Shown one piece after another: positions 24,534 through 36,300 of a stretch of DNA of 64,000 nt. A program made the position numbers and the translations under genes. Position 1 is the first letter of the stretch; each line of letters opens with the position of its first letter. Below the pieces are notes generated by a model. That model was not told the origin of the DNA, did not search any database, and was given only the letters and a program-made list of their open reading frames with translations. This DNA is from Brachypodium distachyon (Eukaryota; Streptophyta; Magnoliopsida; Poales; Poaceae). The stretch spans positions 21,850,555-21,914,554 of the forward strand of contig NC_016133.3 of NCBI RefSeq assembly GCF_000005505.3, given 5' to 3'.

Positions 24534-25256
24534 GAATAACACAGACCTTTTTGGCTGGTTCTAACTTCACGCTTGAGACCTTGGAGATGTGCGTATGCTG
24601 CGTTTGACAGTCTGCAACTAATTATCTTTGTGTTAGAAGAATAAGGCTTTCGAGCCGTAAGTCGTGCAGAAATGGTGATTTTCTCTTCCAATGTAAGAAA
24701 CTGTGTGTTTTGGAGAATAATGATGTATGCATGCTTGCGCCTTTGGTTTATTTGGCCGAGAACAACATTTAATTTGTTGCAACCTGGGTATCGTCAACGC
24801 TGGAGAATGTGAATGTCACTGGAAACTCCCAAGATAGTTGTAATTAATTAACAATAGATATATGCAAGAGAGATTTAACGATCTTTGTATTGGTTAATCA
24901 GATTAAGAGACCGCTAAGTGGAAACGTCAGGTTTCTTTAACACCTAAACTTTTCGGGGAAAAAATGTAAAATGGAAAGGAGAAAGCACTGTACTGCAGTA
25001 GCAACGTACAGAACAGATGGGTCCTTCCGTTGACAGGCTATTCAAGACCTGCTTCTCCCCGCAATCGGTGCCTGATGCCTAGCGCCATTTTACTTCATGT
25101 TGTCGTGCCATTTGAGACTGATGTGAGCTAGTTTTCATCGCCAGAAGGTAGAGCATCCAGTGCCTCCATGCAATAGTTCATTTTCGGTGGAGTGCATCTT
25201 CTGTTCTTTTCATCTTCTAGCTGCATGTGTTAAAATTCCCATGTCTCAATATTCAG
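24534..25256. other. Intergenic region between convergent genes
   Basis: The EF-hand gene and the exonuclease gene end towards each other across 723 bp, so both 3' UTRs must lie here. No other feature was seen. Confidence 0.6.
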
Positions 25257-28200
25257 TCACCTGATTCTGTTCTTGAAAAGAAATTCCACATCATTTGTAG
25301 CTGAGTGTCTCTTTGCAGTAATTTGTATCATAGCACCATCAGCAAGCATGCGCTGAACAATTCTTGCAATGTTTTTTGCATCATCTATCCCGAGATGGTG
25401 GCTTCCAACAGTTGGGATTTGAAGCTCCCTCATCATTGTCATCATTCCAGTTGCCTAGCAAAACAAAAGCAACAGAAAAATTATGGTGTGCATGCTTTCA
25501 ATTCAAAGATAAACTCCCCTCATGAACAATCAAAACTCAATTGCGATATGCACTGGTTTAGTTTGCTTACTCTTCTGTTATAGAAGTTGAGGTAGATGTC
25601 CTTCAAATTGATCCACTCCATAAAGTAAGATGGCAACTTCAATTTTGAAACCTTGCACTGCTCAGGGACCTTAGTCTTCAAATCCCAATTGCCACTAGCA
25701 TATTAAGAGAAACATGAGAACCAATACATCATACAATCTAAGCACTAGAAACAAATTTAACCATCGCAGCCTAGTTTAAATGAACAAAAACTGTATGACA
25801 GACAGGGTTCACATTTTGCATTTGGCCAGCACATGCTTGTTATCCAGATGCAGAAACTCCCCTCTTCCTAGCCAAAATTGTTCTATACATATGGCTTGGT
25901 CTTCAAATCCAATAGAGAAAATTTATGTTTTCACAGTGTGTGGTAGCTTCAAGAAATTCCAGTGAGGAAATTCCTATATGTCATTTTCATTAAACTTTTT
26001 CTACTCCCTCCGTCCTGAATTAACTCCGGAGGGAGTATCAGTTTTTAATATTCAAACCATTGCCTAAAGTTCTAGTCTGCGAATGTTACCCTCCAGACTG
26101 TCTCATACAAAAGGCATGTAAATTAACACTACCCAATGAAGTATTATGTTGCGGAAGTCAATGGTCAGAGTTAAAACAAAAACTCTTACAAATAAGGTAT
26201 TTTTCTTTTAAAAAGTATAATGTTACAAGCCGGAAGTTACCAAGCAATTTCTCGCAAAAAAAAAGGAAGTTACCAAGTAATGAATGCTGCACTGTTGAGT
26301 GATTCCCCTTGCTTTTGTTTCCACAATTCATGACCTCCAATCCAGTCTTCGAACTCTTGAAGTACTTCTCCAAAAGGGATAGCAGTATCATGCCATACAC
26401 TAAAATATTCAACAGGAATAAAGTTGTTAGTATGTATAAGGCAAAATATCCAGTGTCAGTGCATACACATCAAGTCAACTGCCCACCAACCTTGGAGCTG
26501 CACTGTGGGATTATGTTACCCTTACAGTAAAAACACCAGGTGGGGGAAATACTAAATCAAGATGCAAGTAGTGTGATTTTATTGGCTTTACTAGCTACTC
26601 TACAGGGTAAAAGCACTTTCGAAAAATCTGGAGGATTACATGTATGTAAAGAGGTGACAGTTGCTCTGGTATTCTTAGGTGAACGGAGACATCTCTCAAG
26701 AAGATCAGATGCATATAAAATCAGGGAATCAAGAATTTATATTTGGAGAGGAGATTCTTTTGAATCTCAAGTGGTGTTGGCATTCTAGAAGTTGCTAACT
26801 TGTCACTAAATGTTATAAATATCGGAATAATATAAAAAAACAGAAAATGGTGCTGTTATGCAATTCATCCTCCACTAAATGATGTCGTTGTGTTCAAGCT
26901 CCAGTACCAGATATTTGCATAGCATGTGGCTATGATTAGCCAATTGACAGACTAATTCTATGAAAGTGAACCAAGTTTGCACAGAAATATTGAACTGCTG
27001 TGCTAACAGATTAAAGTTAATGCTATATTACTTCTGTAAATTCACATCTCAAATCACAAAATAGATTGTTCTAAATACAGCAATATAGAGTAAAATAATG
27101 CTGCACATACCGGTCAACTCCAAACTTTCCATATTTCCCGTCTATATATTCTCTTATTCGTTGCTCACTCATTGCAGTTGGTCGTACAAACCTACAGAAA
27201 ACACACAGGAGGACAGAGCGATGGCTGCTAATATTATCCAAACAAATTATGAAATTCCTCGCGACTTTTGTTAAAAGATATAAGAAAGCTACTCCCTCCG
27301 ATCCATAATAAGCGTGGTTGATTTAGTATAAAGTTGTACTAAAACAGCAACACTTACTATGGATCGGAGGGAGTGTTAACTATTAGGAACAATGTGTATG
27401 TGTAAGCCAAGAGACAAACACAAGACTGCCTAAACTAAACTGTACAAAGGGCATATGTTATGGTATCAGCATTTTATTTCCTTATTTATTTTAAAACTGT
27501 AACTAAAAACTTGCTGCGCATACAACAAAGAAACTGGCATGGTATGTATGATGTCATATGATACAGGTAAAACAAGAACTGGATGAATTCAAGTACTGGT
27601 TTCATTTTGACTACATAGCAAATTCAGGAAGAATTTCCTGGTTATATACATGTATAACCAGGAAGGCATTATTGCTGCTAACCATCAGTGCAATGTTTTG
27701 TTATGTTTCTCCACATATATCCAGGATATACACTCCCTACAGTAATGTTCCATCAAGTTTCTTTATCTTATGGATAGTCTTGTGCTTACATGTAATTCGA
27801 TTGACATAACTGTCACACTAATAATTTAATTTGCATTCAGGACTCTGCTTCAATTTATTTAATTATTCGGTTACTCTCTCCGTTGCTTTGTCTAAGGCGC
27901 CTTTTGACAACCCTAAGTCAAGCTTTGATCAACATTATGAAATAATATTCGAGTTATGGCACAGTAAATTAATCATTCAATTCTTCTTCAAAAGCACTTT
28001 CTCATGACTGATTTTGTAACCATTAAAAAAGTACTGCACAAGAAATTCATGGACAAAACTCCCTTATTAGATAGTCAAAATACGCCCTACATTTCAAAGC
28101 GGATGAGGATTTCACAGCTTAATCATTTTTGTATCTCCAGTATGGAAGATAATAATATAAGTGGAAGGAAAAGGGATAACACAAAAGATATTCCCCAAAA

Positions 28201-30486
28201 TAATAAGTAAATGCAGCATCTTTCTTCCTATTTCGTCTTCATGTTAGGTCATTCTTCATGCTTAAATGTTTTTATGATCTTGAAAATAGTTACTGGTGAC
28301 TGATTGAACATGGAAACCAATTCAAAGCTTATGTGATTTAACCTAACAAAAACTGCAGTCTTAATATTAATACTAGAAATTAGGGAAATCAGCGTTGGAG
28401 GTTATACAAGGTAACTGTTACTCACTCGCTCACCTCACCTTGGAGTGATTATACAGTGATCAGCCCTGTACATTCATATATGGATTTAAAACAAATACCT
28501 AACCATACCTTTTTATTCTCGAGCACAACCTAACTATACTAGGGCAGATAAAATAGATGAAGCAGCAGCAACCTCCTCAAAAAGGAGATGCAGCAGCAGC
28601 ATCTATATTGGCTATCCCAAGTAATTTCCCAGTTATACCCGTACTCTGGTTACTTGCCCAGTTAAACCTCCCAAGTACTCATTTGTGCATACTTGTACTC
28701 TTTGAAGGCACCAGTTAAGAGAATTCAGCATAAATATGATTTTTATACTGTAACACATAGCTGTTATATCTCACGTATGGTCAGAAGAGTTTGGTAATCA
28801 CTCAAATAAGCATACAGATTGGCAAGGTAACTTTGATAATATCTAATTTACAAGTTGTACCTGTGAAATGAATCGACGAACTCCATGCTATGGGCATCAA
28901 TCATTACAACTGGGAATTCTAGAATTTCAACCTTACCCTCCAAATCAAGAACCAAAAAATAATCCAGTTTCTGAGGTTTCACTTTATCTGCAGCTGAAGC
29001 ATTCACTGGTAGGTCCATCATCAAATTATGATTGAATTTCTCAAGATGAAAAGTATCATCCATCTGCAGAAGTGCAAATCTTATTACTGCAGTGCCTGTT
29101 TTCAATAAATAAACATAAACTGCAGTACTTTTAGGCAACTACCCATTTAGGCAAGTTGAAAACAGCCATCTGATAGGTGGCAATGGAGGATAGGGTGGAT
29201 TTAACAAGAGTGGTTTGCCTAGATTTCCCTTTTCCATCCTCTGAGGCATCCATCAACTTTGTCGATTAAAGGCTGAAACCCACACATTGTTTTCCTGATA
29301 TGCAATAGAAAGCCAAGATATTTGCAAGCAAAAGATTCAAACTTTGCAGGGAGAGCTGAAAGCAGATCCTCCATATCCACATCCTCACATTTTATATGGT
29401 AGATATTGTTTTTTTTCAAGGTTGGTATGCAGCCCACTAGCTCTTCCGAAGGTCTCAAGAATGCACTTGTTAGCAGTCAGCTCAGCACTGTCCGGGTTGG
29501 CAAAAATGGCAGACCCGTCAGCATAAAGAGACAGCCGGAAAGCATTAGCAGAAGAGCACAGCGGTCTGATGAGCCCATCTTGAGCTGCCTTTTTAAGAAT
29601 TCCTGCAGAGGATCGATAGCAAGAATGAACAGAAGCGGGAGCAGAGGACCGCCCTGTCAAAGAACTATAGCATAGCTGAAAGGAGGACCTGGTGCAGCGC
29701 GTTCAAAAGAATTCCGGAAGAAGAGGTGGCCAGGAGAATGCATATCCAATCTCTTCATTTTTTATGGAACCCCAAAGCTTCCAGCTCCTCTAAAAGATAT
29801 GGTCAAATGATCGAGTTGAAAACTTGAAATGTCCGGATCACCTCTAAAAGATGAAAGGTCTCTTGGGTCCTTTCAGGAACAGTTATTCATCATATGTACC
29901 CACTTTCTCCCCATGTGTACAACAAGAGGAAACGAACATAGTTCACAATGCAGGTACACTAATTTGCTTCTCTAATACCAAACAGAATTATTCTGTTTTT
30001 CTAAGAATAATCACAGCTATTGCTAATTCATTTGATCATTTTGCCACTCATTTTAGGAGGATAAATTTACAGAAGTAAAATACTACCACTAGTATTTAAC
30101 AGCATTTTGCGTAATAGTAAAGATGTAACCAATTTAGAACTACCTACAGTCCTACACGAATACAGCGATGCCAACAAGAGGGGAGAAGTGTAGAGCAAAC
30201 TCACCATGGTGCATTTTCCCTGGGTGTAGTACAAGCACATGGGCTTCCACGGCCGCCTGGAGGTGGACCTCGGGGCTTCTATTACATCCCCCTCCTCCCT
30301 CGCAGTAGAAGCAAAGGAATCCTGAGACAACCCGACATCTGTGGGGAAGCTTCTTGGGTGAGAGAAGCGAGGAGCCGAGATAGAGGAGGAGGTAGAGAAG
30401 GGCCGCAGGAAGGAATGGAGCATGGAGGAAGTGGTGAAGGAAGAAACGGAGAGGCGGGAAGAGGAAGAAACCCTAGCGAGCGCCAT
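25257..30486 (-). CDS. ERL1: ERL1-type 3'-5' exonuclease (ERI1-like, DEDDh), probably plastid-targeted
   Basis: Six exons on the minus strand: 30486-30205, 29063-28861, 27191-27111, 26399-26274, 25694-25571, 25454-25257; GT-AG borders and phases agree, giving 337 aa. Residues 1-45 are rich in Ser, Thr, Arg and Leu with almost no acid, like a chloroplast transit peptide. A Cys/His cluster (CLYYTQGKC ... HLEKFNH) covers residues 84-106. The exonuclease domain has D134 and E136 (VLDLEGKVEILEFP), D235 in CGNWD, and the terminal H292/D297 pair (HHLGIDD), so the DEDDh residues are in place. The Arabidopsis ERI-1-like 1 protein acts in chloroplast 5S rRNA maturation; the same role is inferred here. 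Introns hold a LINE fragment and Stowaway pieces. Confidence 0.93.
26002..26037. mobile_element. 36-bp Stowaway relic
   Basis: Two Stowaway ends almost back to back (TACTCCCTCCGTCCTGAATT, then AACTCCGGAGGGAGTA), bounded by TA. Located in intron 5 of ERL1. Almost no interior remains. Confidence 0.7.
27290..27375. mobile_element. Stowaway MITE in ERL1 intron 2
   Basis: 86 bp with terminal inverted repeats CTCCCTCCGATCCATAATAA and TTACTATGGATCGGAGGGAG, starting with the TA dinucleotide expected for Tc1/mariner-type insertions. Confidence 0.85.
29215..29840 (-). mobile_element. LINE reverse transcriptase fragment in ERL1 intron 1
   Basis: Minus-strand open pieces 29660-29385 (LSLYADGSAIFANPD ... 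FGRASGLHTNLEKK) and 29458-29219 (CKYLGFLLHIRK ... GCLRGWKREI) match the middle and thumb regions of plant L1-type reverse transcriptase. The active-site box normally reads ADD; here it is ADG. Truncated at both ends and in two frames, so inactive. Confidence 0.8.
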
Positions 30487-30543
30487 ACAAATCGATGCTA
30501 TGGTTGAACTGCGGCGGGACGCTACGGATGGCAGAGGAGACCA

Positions 30544-31667
30544 AGGGTGCGTTTGGTTAGGGTGATTTTATGCTTTTGCTTCTAAAAATCAAAAATTGCA
30601 ATTCTCAAAGTAACTCTGGAGGTAATTTTTGTTAATTTTTTTTGCTAACTTCAGATTATTTACCCATTTTTGTCACCCCTAAGTGAAAACGTTTCGTTCT
30701 CTTTTCCTCCAACGAGCCGAACGAAAAAGAGGACACGAGTTCCTATCGAGCAATCTTCTGACCGGAGTAATCCTAGCCCCACTGGCGGTGCTCCCCACCG
30801 GCGGCACTCCAACTTCGGTTCGGCGCACCACGACACCGGTCCCCGTCCAACCATGCCTGCCCCACTCTTGCCACGGCGCCCGTCCCCGTCCCGCCCAGTC
30901 CCGCCCGACGGCGGCCCGCCCCTGTCCCCACCGGCGCCGTCTCGACCAGCGGAAGAGGCAGCAGGACGTCCTGCTGCCCCGACGCCAGACCCCGCCCCAT
31001 CCCGCGCACCTCCACATCCAACCCCACCCCATTCCAACGCCTCCATGCCCAACCCAGTCTCCTCCGGCCAACTCTTCGGCGGCCAACTCCCTTCGACAAA
31101 TCTCCCCTGCTCTGGTGCTCCTCTTCCAGCGGCTAGCCCCGACGTGTCCTTCTACGCGCGAGCCGGCCGACACTATCCTCGGCTTTCCTTCTTATGTCTT
31201 GCTTCTCTCTCTATTTAAATTTTTCTTCCATTGTTTTCTGGCAAGATGCTAGTAGGTACAAATATATGAGATGGTATAGTTTGTTATATACAAGAGATGG
31301 TATTGCTATTGTCCAGAACACGGCTGTTTGTATATATGTTATGGTATAGTTCGAAAATTGCTCATTGCTATTATCATGCGAACCATTTTTTTTTGTTATA
31401 ATATAGAACAAATGTCTTTATTTCTTATGTAAACATAAGCATAGTTGGAAACATGAATTTTCTCTTCCTCGTCACAATCAATGCAAAGATCATAGATTTA
31501 CGATCAATTCGCATATAAACAAGCATTAGGTAATTACAAAAGCAAAAGCATTAGCTCTAACCAAACATGCTTTCTATTTTTACACAGTTAAAAAAGCAAA
31601 GCAGCCTTTTCACAGCAAGAAAAGCAAATCAGCTTTTTTCAGAAGCAAAGCAGAACCAAACGCATCC
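30544..31667. mobile_element. TIR element with a GC-rich interior, just upstream of ERL1
   Basis: Starts AGGGTGCGTTTGGTT (30544-30558) and ends with its near-perfect inverse AACCAAACGCATCCT (31653-31667). Such ends are typical of grass hAT-like or related DNA elements. Between AT-rich shoulders lies about 400 bp of GC-rich, Pro/Ser-coding sequence (about 30780-31200) that may be captured host DNA. No transposase is present and no target duplication was found, so the superfamily is open. The left end is only about 58 bp from the ERL1 start codon. Confidence 0.6.
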
Positions 31668-32136
31668 TAAAGGCTGGTTCTTTTTAGCTTCGGCTTCTCC
31701 AGAAACGGTTTTAACTTCCCTACCCACAGAAACTGTGGCGAGGAGAAACCCTTCAAAAACTGCAGTCCAATTCTTTTTGGCCGCTGGCATCTCAGCTTAT
31801 TGTTTAAGTTGTATGTTGAAAAGTCTATAATACCCTTATTCTGAAATTTGTGTTGGATATCTGGCATACTTTGCAAAAATTAATCTATCAACACAATCTG
31901 ATGATATACTCAAACAATTTATGCTGAAAACTTCAGGAGTCGGTCAGTTGATGTTGATGCTTTGAGCTCACATCGTAAGTTCATGGCACAGGGAACAAAA
32001 TAGTCAGAACACAAGTTTCAGGCTTTCGGCGTCACAAAAATTTCAGAACAGAATGCATTGCATATTTCATTCATTGATACCATCGATCACAGCATGTATC
32101 ACCCTCTGCAAATCTCAATGAGCACGTCTGAGGCCC

Positions 32137-32272
32137 TCAGATTACGCAGCGACCTTGGATTTCGAGGTGGGCACTCGCGTATTCGTCGTCGTTGCTGGCC
32201 GCATAATACTCCCGGAAGAACTCCTCCACGTTGACGTAGCACGACTGGAGGCGGATGTCGTCGTGTCAGAGG
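32137..32272 (-). pseudogene. C-terminal fragment of an unidentified gene
   Basis: On the minus strand a coherent frame reads LQSCYVNVEEFFREYYAASN followed by DDEYASAHLEIQGRCVI and a stop at 32137. Its composition looks like real protein, but no ATG or upstream exon is visible and I do not recognise the family. It probably represents the end of a displaced gene or a captured exon. Confidence 0.4.
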
Positions 32273-32324
32273 AGCCCGGATTTGGAGCAGTCCATGCGGC
32301 CGGCGATTTGGAGCAGTCGATGAC

Positions 32325-32539
32325 GCTGTTTGGATTTACCCTTTCAAAATTTGGCTAACCAATTATTTGGTTATGGTATTACTTGTCCAAGAATTGGTTA
32401 ACGTTGGCGAGAAAAATGAACTAGAATGCCAAAAAAAACATTGGCATGCCAAATAATTGGCTACCATCCAAACAAAGACCAACTATTTGGTCATGACTAA
32501 AAAATTGGTAGGACACAATTTGGCCATCATCCAAACAGC
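32325..32539. mobile_element. Small TIR MITE
   Basis: 215 bp bounded by GCTGTTTGGAT (32325-32335) and its exact inverse ATCCAAACAGC (32529-32539). The interior repeats ATTATTTGGTTATGG-like words in both orientations. No clear target duplication was seen, so the superfamily is uncertain. Confidence 0.6.
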
Positions 32540-33345
32540 TCCTAAAACCGAGGCTGTGCACTCAAAGTCATTTGCACCCACCGTCCTGGCCACATAGTTT
32601 GCTATCCCGTAATCTATCTTCCTTAGTTAATTTAAATCTATTACAATATATTAAATTGGAATCGGTGGTGATGGGTGGGTGCCGTTGGTCGGTGTTGGTC
32701 GGTCAACTTCGTTAAAATTACAATCAATATGCCACTGCCCCTTATTTTCTTTTCCTCCCGCCTGCCTTATTCATGATTTCAGTAGCAGGAATTCTACGGT
32801 TTAGATTTACCGAAAGTTATCGTACGGTCCAAATTTGTCACAACATAATACGAACAGTCCTAAAATAAATCAATCTCCTTAGCATGAAATTCAAAATTCT
32901 TCGTATCCATCTCAGTATGAAAATCAATCCGAACCCAAACAAAAAATCTCGGTATCAATCTCAGTATGGAAATCAATCCAATCGAAAAATTAATGTCCAG
33001 ATTTCGCTTCCACCGGCTCGTGCTTGATACACTTTCCGTTGTTCCGTAACATCGCACGGGTTCTTTTGCTAGTATCAATAGTATTTCATTAACCATACGT
33101 CGTAAAAGAAAATCAAATCTCATCACCGGTATCAATATTTCGTTCCATATCGTACATGCGGATTGACGCCATGGTTTGGCTGGTGGCTGGTAGTTGGACA
33201 GACAGATAGGTGAGACGGAACAGCCCGGTGAGTAGAGTCGTCGATCCACGGGCTAGGAACAGCTTGCAAGCTTCTCCCTCCTCTGTTCTGGCCGCAAATC
33301 CCAAATACCAAGTACGTTGACTCCCCAATCCGTATCCGGCCGCTG
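32540..33345 (+). promoter_or_regulatory. Upstream region of the acyl-CoA oxidase gene
   Basis: No open frame with a family match. The last 100 bp turn GC-rich up to the ACX3 start codon. No convincing TATA box was found. Confidence 0.35.
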
Positions 33346-36300
33346 ATGGACCCTTCTCCGGCCGCAGCTGCCCGCCGCGCGGCCGCGATCTGCCGCCACC
33401 TCGATGGCCTCTCCACCGGCGCCGCTGCCGTTGCCGCGCTGCAGTCCTCCCCATGCCTGAGCTACGCGCCGCCCGAATCGACTGAGAACCCGCCGGCGTT
33501 CTCGCCGATTGAGCTCCGGGCGCTCCTCGACGGGCACCACCTGAGGGAGCGCGACTGGTTGTTCGGCGCGATGGAGGAGAGCCCGCTGTTCTGCCCCCGA
33601 CGCGTCGGCGGCGGCGGCGGTGGCGGGAAGGTGTTTGTGTCGCCGGACTACAACGAGGGGAAGGAGGGGCAGCGGGAGGCCACCATGCGGCGGATCGCGT
33701 ACCTGACGGGTCGAGGCGTGTTCCGGGGCTGGCTCACGGAGCCAGGGCCCGACGCCGAGCTTCGCAAGCTCGCGATGCTCGACTGCCTCGGCGTCTACGA
33801 TCATTCCCTCGCCATCAAGGTCGGCGTCCACTTCTTCCTCTGGTACGCAGTTTTCAGTTCCCCTTTATTTCTGAATTACAATTGTTTACTTACCAATTAC
33901 CATTTACCATATAGTTACATGCATTTTCTGCAAACTATTTCAAATCTACTCTTGTTAGACAATATGTCGGAGAACGTGTGCCACCTACTACCTCTGTTCC
34001 TAATTCATAAATATAAGATGTTCTAGCTTTTTCTTAAGTCAAACTTCTTAAAATTTGACCAAGTTTATAGAAAATTATGCTTTTTTTTGCGAGAATATAG
34101 AAAATATATACTAATATCTACAATATCAAATAACTACTATGAACATATATATACAATATCAAATATCAAGTACTCCCTCCAGCCGGAATTACTTGTCGCA
34201 GATTTAGTACAACCGGAGGGAGTACATGATTTGTTCTGTTTCGCTTGGTTCTGGAGTTCCACAGGCTCCACGTATGTTCAAGATACTGTTGGTTCACTGG
34301 CATGGAAATTTGAGTATTCTCGTTCGGCATTTCATCCGGTTATTTATATGCATCTCTTGTCTTTCTGTTGTGCTGGACTGGTAACTTCTAATGCATAACC
34401 AGAGTCCAGAGCTGACAACTAATGGTACTAGTGTTGTCTAGCTGGAAACTATGAGCCTGTGACTCATATCAGCACGTTCGGCACTTCTTTTTATGATGTT
34501 AAAGCTAGCATCTTATCTCTCAGATGCATTACATGAGAATATCTTATTAGTTATCTTGTTAGGTGGCTCCACGGCTCCTACAATACAATACCTGGTTCAA
34601 GTATAGAATTTTATCTCCCACACACTTTATTAGTTATCTTGCTACCTGGCTTATATAAGGCCATTATCTATACTGGATTCATGTAAAGAATGTTATCTCC
34701 CACTCGTACATTATTGTAACTCTCTCTGTATGGTGTTTCTCCTGTTATGAACTGAGGAATCCCCTCATATCGATTATCTAGCATGATAAATTACAGAGGC
34801 ATTATTAGCTGGGAACTGGTTTAGCCCCTTATATAAACTATTCTTTATTGCATAATTTTTCCTCTGTATGGAATGCTTGCATACTAAGTATACTAAAAAG
34901 AGGGAGTATGTCCTTTTCTAATATAACTTAAAACAGGAACATGTATAGTTCTCTTTCTCTATGATTTTCACCTTATTTATTTTTATTTATTTGTACACTT
35001 AAGGGGCAGCGCTATCAAATTTCTTGGAACGAAGCGCCACCACGACAAATGGTTGGTGGAAACAGAAAACTATGTTATCAAAGGTTGTTTTGCAATGACT
35101 GAGCTGGGCCATGGGAGCAATGTAAGTGGTGAGAGAGTCTGTTCTTTATTGTGTAAATATATTAGCTGTACTGATGAGGTTTTCCTCTTGTATTGACAAA
35201 TTCAAGGTACGAGGAATTGAGACAATAGCAACTTATGATTCCAAATCAAGAGAGTTTGTCATAAATACTCCTTGCGAATCAGCTCAGAAGTACTGGATCG
35301 GCGGAGCAGCTAATGTGAGATTAAATTTCACTTATCTTGTTATGTAAGTATGTGCTCTGCATTTCGTTATAACCGATTATACGTTTTGATTTCCTTTTAC
35401 AGCATGCTACACATACAATAGTCTTTGCTCAGCTTCATATAAATGGAAGAAACGAAGGAGTTCATGCTTTCGTAGCTCAGATTAGGGATCAAGATGAAAG
35501 TGTATTGCCTAATATCCACATAGCTGACTGCGGCCATAAGATTGGACTAAATGGTGTTGATAATGGTCGGATTTGGTGAGTTATTTGCATTTTGTAGATT
35601 CCTTTTTTCCGAATGTGCGGCATGGACTGTATATTTGTTTTTGTGAGGGGAAAAACTGTAGGAGAGGCTCTGGCATTATATATATTTATCATCCAAGTTT
35701 TACTGTCCTATCAGGTTTCAGAATGTACGTGTTCCTCGAGAGAACTTGCTGAATCTGGTTGCTGATGTTTTGCCAGATGGGGAATATGTTAGCATGATAG
35801 ATAACCCAGATCAGGTAACCAACCCCTTCTCTTTTTATCTCACATACATAGAGAAGTGGGAGGGAGAGCTGTGAACAAAGCATCACAGTTTGCTTTAATT
35901 TATTCTTACTTTCATAATTTGACCAAGTTTTTTATTGTGCAGAGGTTTGCAGCATTTTTGTCTCCCCTTACGCTTGGTCGAGTCAATATTGCGGTTAACT
36001 CTGTTTATATTTCAAAGGTTTGTTGCGATGCCTTTCCTTTCACTGCCAGCTTATGGAGCTATATACTATTTACATCCTTACACATGGATTGTGTGCATTC
36101 ATCGACCAACCTTCGTAGTTGTGTCTGCTGAAATACATTAGTTACAAGGAAAAATCTATCGACATCTAGAACTCTAAATTAGATTTCTTAAATCTGTCAT
36201 TATATATATTTTCATAGTATATTCATCTGATATTATAGATCTTAGTAGATTTATCTATAAGTTGGTCAAACTTGAAGAAGTTTGACTTAGGAGGACAAAG

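Noticed and set aside
30670..31252. Pro-rich 180-codon proteins on both strands
   Set aside because: Low-complexity GC-rich frames inside the TIR element with no start context or homology.
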